Shown: positions 43,374 through 52,070, numbered from the stretch's first letter. The stretch is 56,913 nucleotides of DNA from Clostridia bacterium (GCA_017540175.1 JAFYBN010000061.1:1-56913); one strand, 5' to 3'. The notes: generated by a model from the letters alone, not told the origin. Numbers and translations are program-made.

Positions 43374-44200
43374 AAAACCTCTTTATCCGAACGAAGGACG
43401 CCGACTGGCAGAAGCTCGAGGTCTTAAAGACCAACCGCAACAAGCGCTACCGCTATTTCGAATTCCTCGCGGAGGGCGTGCGCAACATCAACGAGGCGCG
43501 CGCGAACGGATGGGAATTCTCCTCGCTGATCTACGCGAAGAACGCCCCCCTCTCGGACTGGGCGAAAGCCGTTCTGCGCGAGACGAGAACCGACTTCAAC
43601 ATCGAACTGACCCCCGCGCTGATGGCGGAGCTCTCGGACAAGGACGAGACCTCGGAGCTCATGGCGGTCGTGAAAATGCGCCCGGACGATCCCGCGGCGA
43701 TCCGGTTCCGCGGCGCTCCCCTCATCGGTCTGTTCGACCGCCCGTCCAACAAGGGCAACCTCGGCACGATCCTGCGCACCCTCGACTGCCTCGGCGCGGA
43801 CGGACTGATCCTCACGGGGCACGGCGTGGATCTCTACGATCCCGAGGTCGTGGGCGCGTCCATGGGCTCGTTCTTCAAGGTCCCCGCCGTCCGCATCCCG
43901 AAGCACGGCGATCTCGAACAGTATTTCAGCCGTCTGCGGAGCGAATTCGGGGAGCTTTCGGTGCTCGGGACGACCGCGCACGCTGAAAAGCCCCTCTGGG
44001 CGTGCGACCTCAGCCGCCCCACGGTCTTCATGATCGGATGCGAGACCGACGGGCTCTCGGAAGGCCTGCGCCCGTTCTGCACCGAACTCGTCACCATTCC
44101 TATGGCAGCGGACAGCTCCGCGTCGTCCTTCAACGTCGCCTGCGCCGCGACCGTGATGTTTTACGAAGCGGTGCGGCAGAGGAGCGGGGGGAAAACATGA
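43370..44200 (+). CDS. SpoU/TrmH family RNA 2'-O-methyltransferase
   Basis: Methylates ribose in tRNA or rRNA using S-adenosylmethionine with a knotted SPOUT fold. 276 residues from ATG 43370. Motif 1 is RPSNKGNLGTILRT, motif 2 FMIGCETDGLSEG, motif 3 IPMAADSSASSFNVACAATV. The N-terminal 110 residues are a substrate-binding domain. Target base unknown. It overlaps the gene before and the gene after by four bases each, so the three are translationally coupled; the link to a galactosidase is not obvious. Confidence 0.9.
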   Translation: MKNLFIRTKDADWQKLEVLKTNRNKRYRYFEFLAEGVRNINEARANGWEFSSLIYAKNAPLSDWAKAVLRETRTDFNIELTPALMAELSDKDETSELMAVVKMRPDDPAAIRFRGAPLIGLFDRPSNKGNLGTILRTLDCLGADGLILTGHGVDLYDPEVVGASMGSFFKVPAVRIPKHGDLEQYFSRLRSEFGELSVLGTTAHAEKPLWACDLSRPTVFMIGCETDGLSEGLRPFCTELVTIPMAADSSASSFNVACAATVMFYEAVRQRSGGKT

Positions 44201-44649
44201 AGTACGAACACGAAAGCACGGACATAGACCGCTTCAGCCTGCACGACTGCCGGGCCACCTCGGCGGAATTTACACGGGAGGACGGGCGGCTGGTGTTCCG
44301 ATTCCCGGACGGGATCTTCGCCTCGGATTATTCCGACGACTGGCCGAACACGGGACGCGCAGAGGTCGAATTCCGGATCGACCCGATGCGGGGCGTCACG
44401 GTTTACCTATTTGAGGATGCGGGGGACGCCGCCGTCCGCAGGGAATGCCCGCTGTGCGGCCTGATCGAAAAAATCAACGCGCTTAAATGGGAGCTCGAAT
44501 TCGCCTACCGCTACGACGGGTACGAGGAAATCCTTTATAAGTGCTGGCTCTGGGAGAAAGATTCGCCGCACACGTACGAGTGCGAGCTGTGGATCGGCAC
44601 GAAGGACGATGTCGTTTTCCGGTGGGACGCCCCCGCAAAAACGTGCTGA
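44197..44649 (+). CDS. hypothetical acidic protein
   Basis: 150 residues, not recognised. Starts MKYEHESTDIDRFSLHDCR; rich in Asp, Glu and aromatic residues, with CPLCG and a late YKCWLW segment, and no signal peptide or membrane helix. The pattern of alternating strands (VEFRIDPMRGVTVYLF, YECELWIGTKDDVVFRWD) suggests a small beta-rich cytoplasmic protein. Start overlaps the methyltransferase stop (ATGA), with GGGGGG upstream. Confidence 0.75.
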   Translation: MKYEHESTDIDRFSLHDCRATSAEFTREDGRLVFRFPDGIFASDYSDDWPNTGRAEVEFRIDPMRGVTVYLFEDAGDAAVRRECPLCGLIEKINALKWELEFAYRYDGYEEILYKCWLWEKDSPHTYECELWIGTKDDVVFRWDAPAKTC

Positions 44650-44797
44650 ACGCCGCCGCTTCCCGCGCCCGACCGTTTCAAATACTCCGCTTCTCCCGTG
44701 TCTGCCCGCGCCGGCGCGGCGCTGGGCGTTTGTCTCCTCTGGTTACGCTTGACGAAATCTGTTCGGCGTCACAGCCGAGCCGCCGTCGGGAGGGAAT

Positions 44798-45229
44798 ATG
44801 AAACCGCACACGCTGCCGCAGAGAAGATCCGATTTTCCGAAAGCGGAGTTTCTCAAAACGCTCTTTGACGAGACGGTCCGCGCGGCGGCGCTCGAATCCC
44901 TGCCGCGGGGTGGGAAGGAGGCGGTCTTTACCGAGGACACGGCCGTGATCTGCTCGGTCTGGCTCCTGCTCGATCCCCTGCGGCTGGAGGCGCGCAGCGC
45001 GGTGGAATGCGAGATCGAAGGCACAAAAGCGCCGCCCGCAAAGCGTACGCTGCCGCTTTCGCCCCGCGTCCGGTATTTCACCGCCCACAGCCACGCGGGA
45101 GAACCGATCACGCCGTCCCCCGACGATCTGCTGCGCTATTACATCCTCGACGAGGAACACGGCGCGGGTGTGAACTACATCGTCGACCGCTTCCGGGCGA
45201 TCCGGATCGGAGAGGAGACGGATGAATAA
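44798..45229 (+). CDS. hypothetical protein
   Basis: 143 residues, not recognised. Soluble, with a central strand pair (ICSVWLLLDPLRLEARSAVE) and a C-terminal DDLLRYYILDEEHGAGVNY segment. GGGAGG lies five bases before ATG 44798. The 148 bases before it hold no clear promoter, so it may be the last gene of the 40674 run; it ends 21 bases before a bidirectional terminator. Confidence 0.7.
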   Translation: MKPHTLPQRRSDFPKAEFLKTLFDETVRAAALESLPRGGKEAVFTEDTAVICSVWLLLDPLRLEARSAVECEIEGTKAPPAKRTLPLSPRVRYFTAHSHAGEPITPSPDDLLRYYILDEEHGAGVNYIVDRFRAIRIGEETDE

Positions 45230-45244
45230 GCGAAAAGAATAAAA

Positions 45245-45305
45245 AACGAAGGGCTTCCGCCCCGCCGCGATGATTCGGACGGGAACGGAAGCCCCCTTGT
45301 TTTCG
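45245..45305. terminator. bidirectional terminator between convergent runs
   Basis: GGGCTTCCG (45251-45259) pairs with CGGAAGCCC (45286-45294), with an inner CCC-CCG/CGG-GGG stem. The leftward side is followed by TTCGTTTTTT and the rightward side by CCTTGTTTT. Confidence 0.85.
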
Positions 45306-45373
45306 AGGAACCGCCGCAGCCGCATCGGCGCGGCGGCGATTTGTTTATGATTTATGTTTCCTATGATCGCGGT

Positions 45374-46603
45374 TCATTTGCCGGACCCGGCGCGCGCCTT
45401 CTCCGAGCCGGGCTTTTCCCGGTCGATCCGGAACGCGACGGAACGCTTCAGGTATTCGAGATAATCAAAGTCGAGGCACATCGCCTTGCCGGGCGTGTCG
45501 GACAGCTTCGCCACGGGTCGGCCGTTGACGTACTGGAGCTTGATCACGATGTTGAGGGGCTCTACGCAGGTGTCGTTCGAGACGAAGGTGCCGATGCCGA
45601 AGGAGACCTTCGAGCGGCCCGAAAAGTAGTCGTACAGCTTCTGCGCGCGGTCGAAATCGAGGCTGTCGCTGAAGAGGAGCAGCTTCGACATGGGGTCGAC
45701 GCCGTATTTCTTATAGTGCGCGATCATCTTCTCGCCCCAGGAATAGGGGTCCCCGCTGTCGTGGCGCACGCCCGTGTAGTTGTTCACCATCGAGCGGGTG
45801 AAATCGAGGAGGAAGAGGTCGGTGGTGATCGTGTCGGTCAGCGCCGTCCCGTTGTCGCCGTCGTACTCCGCGTACCAGTCCTGCATGGCGTAGTGGTTGG
45901 TATAAGCGAGCGGGATGGAGTCGATGCCCTGATACATCTGCACGAACTCGTGCGCGTAGGTTCCGATCGGGGTCACATTGTACTTCATGGCAAGGTACAC
46001 GTTCGAGGTGCCCGCGCAGTTCTTCGTCTCGGTGACGAAGCGGCGGACCACCTCGTCCTCCCATTCGCGCGAAAGCCGCCTGCGGCATCCGAATTCCGCG
46101 AATTTGAAGGTGTAGGTCCCGTCGTTCATCGCCTTGATCTTTTGATCGAGCTTTTCTTCGGCGGATTTTCTCAGCGTCTCGTAATCGTACGCCATGCGGA
46201 AATACACCTCGTTGATGATCTCGAGCAGGTAGATCTCAAACTGCATCGCGGAGAACAGGGGTCCGTCCACCACCACGCTGAGCTCGCCCGCCGGGGAGAG
46301 ATCGATCGACACGTAATCCGCGATGGGGTGCCACAGGCGCAGAAATTCCACATAGTCGTTCTTGATGAAGCGGATGGAGCGCAGATAATCGAGCTCCTTT
46401 TTCCGGAACCGGAGCGAGCAGAGATGCGCGACCTGCGCCTTGATCTCCTCCGCCATCTCGGGCGTGAACGTCACGCCGCGGTTGCGGCATTTGAAATAAT
46501 ACTGCCCGCAGAGATCGGTGTGCTTGTGGAAGATCACCTGATCCATGTTGAATTTATAAAGGTCCGTATCGAGAAGGGACTGAACGATGGGTTCGAATTT
46601 CAC
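45374..46603 (-). CDS. pncB: nicotinate phosphoribosyltransferase
   Basis: Converts nicotinate and PRPP to nicotinate mononucleotide, with ATP hydrolysis. 409 residues. MKFEPIVQSLLDTDLYKFNM starts the protein, as in the PncB family; the phosphoribosyl-binding region is near GVRHDSGDPYSWGEKMIAHY and LLLFSDSLDFDRA, and GIGTFVSNDT follows. Last gene of a three-gene NAD salvage operon, 39 bases after the adenylyltransferase. Confidence 0.95.
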   Translation of the reverse strand: MKFEPIVQSLLDTDLYKFNMDQVIFHKHTDLCGQYYFKCRNRGVTFTPEMAEEIKAQVAHLCSLRFRKKELDYLRSIRFIKNDYVEFLRLWHPIADYVSIDLSPAGELSVVVDGPLFSAMQFEIYLLEIINEVYFRMAYDYETLRKSAEEKLDQKIKAMNDGTYTFKFAEFGCRRRLSREWEDEVVRRFVTETKNCAGTSNVYLAMKYNVTPIGTYAHEFVQMYQGIDSIPLAYTNHYAMQDWYAEYDGDNGTALTDTITTDLFLLDFTRSMVNNYTGVRHDSGDPYSWGEKMIAHYKKYGVDPMSKLLLFSDSLDFDRAQKLYDYFSGRSKVSFGIGTFVSNDTCVEPLNIVIKLQYVNGRPVAKLSDTPGKAMCLDFDYLEYLKRSVAFRIDREKPGSEKARAGSGK

Positions 46604-46642
46604 GGCAGTTTCCTTTCTTTCGGTATGTATTTCGGGGTCACG

Positions 46643-47236
46643 TCAAATGCTCGCGGTCTCGGGGTTTGCCTGGGCGGCGAGGACGATCTCCCGCAGCGCG
46701 GCGAACTCGGGCCAGAACTCTTCCGGCGAAAACGCCCGGAAGGATTCAAAATCGTTTTCGAGGAAGAACGAGCGCATCCGCGTCGCGGAGATATCGATCG
46801 TTTTGGGTACGTACAGCTCGGCGACGGAAACCCCTTCCACGCCGTCGAACCAGTCGATCCGCCTTTCCTCCTTGCCGGAAATCATGAGATCCGGCGGCTC
46901 GGAAAACCGCGCCGTCACCTGCTCGAGCACATACGCGCCCCAGCGCGCGTTGTTCCCCACGCCGATGTCGGGCAGCGGGTAAATGCGTACAGTCTCGCCG
47001 TACAGGCTCCCGATGAGCCGCTTGCGCGTCTCGTAATCAAAGGGGTTCTTCACGGTCCCCGCCTCCTGCGAGGAGCCGATGAAAACGCCGACCTCGTCGC
47101 ACAGCTCGACCGCCTTTGAGATCATTTGCCGGTGCCCGTTGTGGAAGGTCTGGAACCGTCCCACGACGATGCCGAGCCGATACGGTTTTTTCATTTCCGC
47201 GCCTGCCGCCGCGGCGCATTCCTCCCGCGCGCTCAT
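46643..47236 (-). CDS. nicotinamide/nicotinate mononucleotide adenylyltransferase-like protein
   Basis: A nucleotidyltransferase of the NadM/NadR type that would join ATP to NMN or NaMN. 197 residues. GIVVGRFQTFHNGHRQMISK contains the HxGH motif, and ISATRMRSFF is the second ATP-binding motif. The chosen ATG 47236 overlaps the nicotinamidase stop (ATGA), suggesting coupling; ATG 47194, just before the conserved KPYRLGIVVGRF, is equally possible and neither has a clear ribosome binding site. Its place between nicotinamidase and PncB supports an NAD role; whether NMN or NaMN is preferred is not readable. Confidence 0.85.
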   Translation of the reverse strand: MSAREECAAAAGAEMKKPYRLGIVVGRFQTFHNGHRQMISKAVELCDEVGVFIGSSQEAGTVKNPFDYETRKRLIGSLYGETVRIYPLPDIGVGNNARWGAYVLEQVTARFSEPPDLMISGKEERRIDWFDGVEGVSVAELYVPKTIDISATRMRSFFLENDFESFRAFSPEEFWPEFAALREIVLAAQANPETASI

Positions 47237-47757
47237 CTCACGTCGATCTGGCAGCTTCTCATGGTTTCGAGCGCCGCCTCGTGCTTCTCGGGCGTGACGC
47301 CGGCGCAGCACGCCGCGTCCACCGAGATCGGAGCCTCGGGGAAGCTCGCCTTGAGAATCAGCGCGTTGCTGACCACGCAGATGTCCGTGCACAGCCCGAT
47401 CACCTCGAGCTCGAACTCTTCGTCCCCTGCCGCCTCCGCGACAAGGCGCGGCAGATCGACGGAGCCGAACGTGCGCTTTTCGACGGGGGTGTATTCCCTC
47501 GCCCCGAGCGCCGCCGCGATTTCGGCGTCGAGCTCCCAGCCCGGCGTCCCCTTCAGACAGTGGGGCACGGGCAGCTTCTTCCCCTCGGCGGTATCCATGT
47601 AGTTCTCGCCGTGTGTATCAAAGGTAACGAAGATATCCCCGTCGAAGAACCTGATCTTTTTGACTGCCACGGGGACGATCGCCGCCGCCTCGGGACTTCC
47701 GAGCGCGCCGTCCACAAAGTCCTTCTGCATATCGACTACAATGAGAAACCTTTTCAT
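47233..47757 (-). CDS. pncA: nicotinamidase-type isochorismatase hydrolase
   Basis: Deamidates nicotinamide to nicotinate, the substrate of the PncB two genes downstream. 174 residues from ATG 47757. The catalytic triad appears as Asp in FLIVVDMQKDFVDG, Lys in EKRTFGS, and Cys in LCTDICVVSNA, with the cis-peptide region before it. TFDTHGENY supplies likely metal ligands. GGAG precedes the start by about ten bases; the upstream frame extension with Pro/Gly repeats is non-coding leader. First gene after a perfect promoter. Confidence 0.88.
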   Translation of the reverse strand: MKRFLIVVDMQKDFVDGALGSPEAAAIVPVAVKKIRFFDGDIFVTFDTHGENYMDTAEGKKLPVPHCLKGTPGWELDAEIAAALGAREYTPVEKRTFGSVDLPRLVAEAAGDEEFELEVIGLCTDICVVSNALILKASFPEAPISVDAACCAGVTPEKHEAALETMRSCQIDVR

Positions 47758-47910
47758 TTGCAACTCGCTCCCTGTTCCGTATCTCGGGTATGCCGGAGTT
47801 CTCCCCCGCCGGGGGTTCCGGGGCTTCCCGGGGCTGTCTGGACTGCCCGGGCTTCCCGGCGCTTCGGCTCCGGTCGGGACGGACGTTTTTGTGCTGTCCC
47901 CGTCACGGAA

Positions 47911-47939
47911 ATTATAGCAAATCGGGCGCTTTTTGTCAA
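47911..47939 (-). promoter_or_regulatory. consensus sigma-A promoter of the NAD salvage operon
   Basis: Minus strand TTGACA (47934-47939), 17 bases, TATAAT (47911-47916): a perfect match. The leader of about 150 bases (47758-47905) contains runs of CCGGG and GGGAAGCC that can pair, but no recognised riboswitch. Confidence 0.9.
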
Positions 47940-48130
47940 GGGGGCGAGACGGGCAAGCCAAAGAAGAAAGGGACGAACGGCGAGCCGCCGTCCGGCGATT
48001 TCCCCGCGCGGCGGCATGGAGAAAACGAGCCCCGTTTTCGCCCCTCCGTCCCGCGCCCGATTCTTTCGAAAATCAAAATAATCCGGTTCGTTTTTTCGCG
48101 GACGCGATTTTTCAAAACGCGCTTTTTATC

Positions 48131-48159
48131 TTGACAAGAAAAACCTGCCATGCTATAAT
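48131..48159 (+). promoter_or_regulatory. consensus sigma-A promoter, distal
   Basis: TTGACA (48131-48136), 17 bases, TATAAT (48154-48159): a perfect match 405 bases before the first kinase. Nothing obvious is encoded directly downstream, so it gives the kinase a long leader or makes a small RNA. Confidence 0.8.
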
Positions 48160-48448
48160 TATGAACAGATTATTACTTGTCGGGCATGCCGGACAAATAC
48201 CGCAAAGTCCGGCGCACAAACCGTCCCGAAGCCTGCCGGGCGCGTCGGCTCCGCCCTGCCGGGCACATGCCGCCGCGGCGGGAAACGATTGACAAAACCG
48301 GGGGGCGCGCCCGTGGTATCATAGAGCGACGGACGCGGATGACACACCCCGCGCAAGCGGGAGAACCCCTGCCGCGCGGCGGCGAAAAACGTCCCGCGCA
48401 AACCGCGGTCCGGCCCCTGCGGATTTCGCGTTTTTCGCGGCAAAACGG

Positions 48449-48478
48449 TTGACAGGTTCCCGCATCCGGTGATATAAT
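48449..48478 (+). promoter_or_regulatory. sigma-A promoter, proximal to the first receptor kinase
   Basis: TTGACA (48449-48454), 18 bases, TATAAT (48473-48478), about 85 bases before ATG 48564. A diverged copy of this region precedes the second kinase. Confidence 0.85.
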
Positions 48479-48563
48479 GAAATAATCGGGCGCCTGACGT
48501 CCGATTCGACCGGATACGTTTACATGACAGCATACGCATGATTGGTATATAGAGAGGTTTGAC

Positions 48564-51500
48564 ATGGATCACGAAAACGACCTGCTGAAATCCGTCTGGC
48601 CCGAGTGGCGGATCGTACGCCGGATCGGAAGGGGTTCCTTCGGATCGGTTTACGAGGTCGTCCGCGGCACGGGCGATCTCACCAGCCGCGCCGCCGTCAA
48701 GATCATCGAGATACCGTCCGATCCCGCCGCGGTCGACGCGCTGAGATCCGAAGGAATGGACGACGAGGGGACCCGCACCTATCTCGAGGGCGTCGTCCGC
48801 GATTTTGTGGGCGAGATCCGCGTTATGAACTCGCTCAAGGGCGCGCCGAACGTCGTCTCGATCGAGGATTACCGCCTCATCAAGCGGACCGACACGTTCG
48901 GCTGGTTCATTCTGATCCGCATGGAGCTGCTCACGCCGTTTACGAACGTCATGAGCAAGGGGCCCCTGAGCGAGGAGCAGGTGCTGACGCTGGGGCGGGA
49001 CATCTGTTCCGCGCTCACGGTCTGCGGGGAGCTGAACATCCTTCACCGGGACATCAAGCCGCAGAACGTATTTGTCGACCGCTTCGGTTCGTATAAGCTC
49101 GGGGACTTCGGCATCGCCCGCAAGATCGAGCAGACGGCGAGCGCCCTCTCGCACAAGGGAACGTATAATTACATGGCCCCGGAGGTCTCCCGTCAGGAGC
49201 CGTACGACAACCGCGCGGACATTTGCTCGCTGGGCGTGATGCTGTACCAGCTCATGAACGAGAACCGCCTGCCCTTTATTGAAAACGCGTCCCAGCTCAC
49301 GGATCCGAACGGACGGCTTCAGGCGCTGAGCCGGCGGCTGAGCGGCAATCCCATGCCGCCGCCGTGCCGGGCATCGAAGGAATTCGCGCGCATCATCCTG
49401 AGGGCGTGCGCCTTCCGCCCCGAGGACCGCTATCCCGACGCGAAAACGTTCAAGACCGATCTCGAGCGCCTGCTCTTCGCACGGTCCTCCGCCGCCGAAG
49501 CGCCGGGGACCGCGGCGATCCCCACCGCGAGGTCCGAAGCGGGTGCGAAGCCCGCTCCAGCAGCGAAGCCCGAAGCGGGAGTGATGTCCGCTCCCGACGC
49601 GAAATCCGCAACAGGGGCGAAGCCCGAAGCGGGTGCGAAGTCCGCTCCCGACGCGAAGCCCGAAACGGGGGCGAAACCGACTCCCGACGCGAAATCCGGA
49701 GCGGGAGCGAAGCCCGGAGCACCCTCTCAAGGGGAGGGCGAGAAAAAGAAACGCCGCGTCCCGGTCATCCTGATCGCCGCGCTCGCGCTTGTTCTTTGCG
49801 GCGCGATCGCCGCGGTTCTGTTCACGACCGTGTTCGCCGGAGTCGACGTTCCCGGACTCGTCGGGCAGACGAAAGAGGCCGCGATCGCCGCGCTGTCCGA
49901 AAAAGGTCTTGCCGCGGCGTCTCAGACGCGCTATGACGACGCGCCGGAGGGCACGGTCGTCGCACAGAGCCCCGAACAGGGTGCGAAGGTGAAAAAGAAC
50001 ACGGAGGTCGTGCTCACCGTCAGTCTCGGGCCGGACAGCGCGACGGGCATCACGGTCAGTACGCTGCCGTCCAAAACCTCCTATTTCATCGGCGAATCCC
50101 TCGATACCGCCGGGCTCACGCTGACCGAGCACCACAGAAGCGGCGGCGAGGAAGAGATCCGGGACGGCTTTCTGTGCGAACCCGAGGTGCTCGACCGCCA
50201 CGGCACGCAGAATGTCACCGTCACGTACGACGGCATGACCGCCGCATTCGAGGTGACCGTCGAACGGGTCGTCCTGACGGAGCTTCTGATCCGGGACCAG
50301 CCGGCAAAGACGAGCTATTTTGTCGGGGAATCCTTTGACAAAACGGGGCTCACGCTGTTTGCCGCCTACAGCGACGGATCGACGAAGGTGGTCGAATCCG
50401 GCTTCAGCTGTCCCGCGGAGTACTTCGGCGAGGCGGGGATGAAAACGATCACCGTTTCGTATGGCGGCATGAGCGTGGATCTGAACGTGAACGTCGAAGC
50501 GGTCACTCTCACGAAAATCGAGATCAAGAAAGAGCCGAACAAGACGGAATACTTTGCCGGCGAAACCCTGAACGATTCCGGGATCGCGCTGACCGCCTAT
50601 TATTCAGACGGCTCGTCCAAGACGGTTACAAAAGACATTCTCTGCTCCCCGACCGCGCTCGGGACCGCGGGCACAAAGGCGATCAAGGTCTCCTACGGCG
50701 GTCTTGAAACGAGCTTCAACGTAACCGTTCTGAAAGCCGCGCTGACGGGGATCGAGGTCGTCGCCGTGCCCGTGAAGACGGAGTATTTCGTCGGCGACCG
50801 GCTCGACGCCGAGGGGCTTGCCGTGACCGCCTCCTACACCGACGGATCAAGGAAAACCGTTACGGGCGACTGCGAGCTGACCGACACCTCCTTCGACACG
50901 CCGGGGGAGCGCACGGTAAGCGTCACGTATCAGGACAAGCACGCGTCCTTCTCCGTGACCGTAAAGAGCGTCGAGGTCCGGTCGATCCGGATCGCGTCGA
51001 AACCGCTCAAAACGGTCTACGACGCCGGAGACCGGCTCGCGGAAGACGGGCTCACGCTGCTCGTCACTTATTCGAACGACACGGTGAAAACGGTCTCGGA
51101 CGGCTTTTTCTGCAATCCGGACCGGTTCAATTACGCCGGGACGCATACCGTCAGCGTCAGCTACGGCGGCATAACTGAATCCTTCAGCGTCGAGGTTCTG
51201 GACAATCTGGGGCACACCCCCGGCAGCCCGAACCTTCTCTCCGGCACGGTGATCGGCAATATGCTCGGCTGGGGAGGCGATCCGGCCGCTGGCGCCGCGG
51301 CGGCGTTCGACGGCGACCCGAACACCTATTTCGATCCGCCCGAAAAGGGCGGCGACAACTGGTGCGGCATGGACTTCGGCAGGAAAGTGGTCCTTGAAAA
51401 GGTCGCCATCCTGTCCCGCGTGGATTGGAACGACCGCTTCGTCGGCGCGACCATCGACGGCTCGAACGACGGCAAAAACTGGACAACGCTCTGGCGGTCC

Positions 51501-52070
51501 TTCGACATGGGTGTGAATCCCCTCTACTACGTCGTGACCGAGTTTGAAAACAACACCGGCTATTCCATGTACCGTTATCACAACGAAGCCGAACACGGCG
51601 ACGTCGCGGAGATCGAATTCTACAGCGCGGACGCTTCGTCCGTGAATCCCCCTTCCGGCAGCACCGCGGCTCTCCTGAGAGGCACGGTGATCGGCAATAA
51701 GCTCGGATGGAGCGACGACCCGGCCGTAGGCGCCGCGGCGGCGTTCGACGGCGATCCGAGCACCTATTTCGATCCGCCCGACAAGGGCGGCGACAACTGG
51801 TGCGGCATGGACTTCGGCAGAAAAGTGGTTCTTGCGAAAGTCGCCATCCTGTCCCGCGCGGATTGGAACGACCGCTTCGTCGGCGCGACCATCGACGGCT
51901 CGAACGACGGCAAAAACTGGACGACGCTCTGGCAGTCTTCCGAAACAGGCACAAACCCCTTCTACTACGTCGTGACCGAGTTTCAGAACAACACCGGCTA
52001 TTCCATGTACCGTTATCACAACGAAACCGAACACGGCGACGTGGCCGATATCGAGTTTTACGGATATTAA
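48564..52070 (+). CDS. transmembrane Ser/Thr kinase with PASTA, Ig-like and two discoidin-like domains
   Basis: 1168 residues. Cytoplasmic kinase domain (about 15-300): glycine loop GRGSFGSVY (22-30), Lys46 in AAVK, HRDIKPQN with catalytic Asp163, DFG at 181, APE. A Lys/Ala/Pro/Glu-rich linker with AKPEAGAKSAPDAK-type repeats (about 325-390) leads to one membrane helix (VPVILIAALALVLCGAIAAV, about 398-424). Outside: one PASTA-like repeat (VPGLVGQTKEAAIAALSEKG, about 427-490), five Big_3-type Ig-like repeats of about 78 residues (about 494-885; recurring KTxYFVGExFDxxGLTL), then two F5/8 type C-like domains (about 890-1030 and 1036-1168). GAGAGG precedes ATG. A receptor kinase, inferred to sense an extracellular ligand, possibly glycan; ligand and substrates unknown. 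No PP2C phosphatase or division genes are adjacent, unlike PrkC. Confidence 0.9.
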   Translation: MDHENDLLKSVWPEWRIVRRIGRGSFGSVYEVVRGTGDLTSRAAVKIIEIPSDPAAVDALRSEGMDDEGTRTYLEGVVRDFVGEIRVMNSLKGAPNVVSIEDYRLIKRTDTFGWFILIRMELLTPFTNVMSKGPLSEEQVLTLGRDICSALTVCGELNILHRDIKPQNVFVDRFGSYKLGDFGIARKIEQTASALSHKGTYNYMAPEVSRQEPYDNRADICSLGVMLYQLMNENRLPFIENASQLTDPNGRLQALSRRLSGNPMPPPCRASKEFARIILRACAFRPEDRYPDAKTFKTDLERLLFARSSAAEAPGTAAIPTARSEAGAKPAPAAKPEAGVMSAPDAKSATGAKPEAGAKSAPDAKPETGAKPTPDAKSGAGAKPGAPSQGEGEKKKRRVPVILIAALALVLCGAIAAVLFTTVFAGVDVPGLVGQTKEAAIAALSEKGLAAASQTRYDDAPEGTVVAQSPEQGAKVKKNTEVVLTVSLGPDSATGITVSTLPSKTSYFIGESLDTAGLTLTEHHRSGGEEEIRDGFLCEPEVLDRHGTQNVTVTYDGMTAAFEVTVERVVLTELLIRDQPAKTSYFVGESFDKTGLTLFAAYSDGSTKVVESGFSCPAEYFGEAGMKTITVSYGGMSVDLNVNVEAVTLTKIEIKKEPNKTEYFAGETLNDSGIALTAYYSDGSSKTVTKDILCSPTALGTAGTKAIKVSYGGLETSFNVTVLKAALTGIEVVAVPVKTEYFVGDRLDAEGLAVTASYTDGSRKTVTGDCELTDTSFDTPGERTVSVTYQDKHASFSVTVKSVEVRSIRIASKPLKTVYDAGDRLAEDGLTLLVTYSNDTVKTVSDGFFCNPDRFNYAGTHTVSVSYGGITESFSVEVLDNLGHTPGSPNLLSGTVIGNMLGWGGDPAAGAAAAFDGDPNTYFDPPEKGGDNWCGMDFGRKVVLEKVAILSRVDWNDRFVGATIDGSNDGKNWTTLWRSFDMGVNPLYYVVTEFENNTGYSMYRYHNEAEHGDVAEIEFYSADASSVNPPSGSTAALLRGTVIGNKLGWSDDPAVGAAAAFDGDPSTYFDPPDKGGDNWCGMDFGRKVVLAKVAILSRADWNDRFVGATIDGSNDGKNWTTLWQSSETGTNPFYYVVTEFQNNTGYSMYRYHNETEHGDVADIEFYGY
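49530..49735 (+). repeat. imperfect tandem repeat in the first kinase's linker
   Basis: Units such as GCGAAGCCCGAAGCGGGTGC alternate with GCGAAGTCCGCTCCCGAC, giving the AKPEAGAKSAPD protein repeats between kinase and membrane helix. Confidence 0.75.
51243..52070 (+). repeat. 438-base tandem duplication encoding the discoidin-like domains
   Basis: The copy beginning GGCACGGTGATCGGCAATAT at 51243 recurs at 51681 with few differences over nearly the full domain, including long identical stretches such as GGCGACAACTGGTGCGGCAT. The offset is 438 bases (146 codons), so the frame is kept. Confidence 0.92.

Larger units (their letters stand above)
47940..48563. other. 624-base intergenic region before the first receptor kinase
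   Basis: Holds TTGACA elements at 48131, 48289 and 48449, spaced 158 and 160 bases apart, two of them in full promoters. Between them are GC-rich hairpins (for example GGGGGCGCGCCC near 48301). The open frames here (48177-48452 forward, and several reverse) are Arg/Pro-rich, lack ribosome binding sites and are not called as genes. Confidence 0.6.

Noticed and set aside
45341-47119. 592-codon rightward open frame opposite pncB
   Set aside because: Antisense shadow; the opposite strand carries complete PncB motifs.
47758-47961. N-terminal extension of nicotinamidase with Gly/Pro repeats
   Set aside because: It would run through the consensus promoter; the family start at 47757 has a ribosome binding site.
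48289-48322. Middle promoter TTGACA...TATCAT
   Set aside because: The spacer is 22 bases, too long for a normal sigma-A promoter; kept only as part of the spacing observation.
48177-48452. 91-codon open frame upstream of the first kinase
   Set aside because: Arg/Pro-rich, no ribosome binding site, and overlapped by open frames on the other strand; typical of GC-rich non-coding DNA.
48159-50201. 680-codon leftward open frame opposite the first kinase
   Set aside because: Shadow of the kinase domain and the GC-rich upstream region; Arg-rich low-complexity translation.
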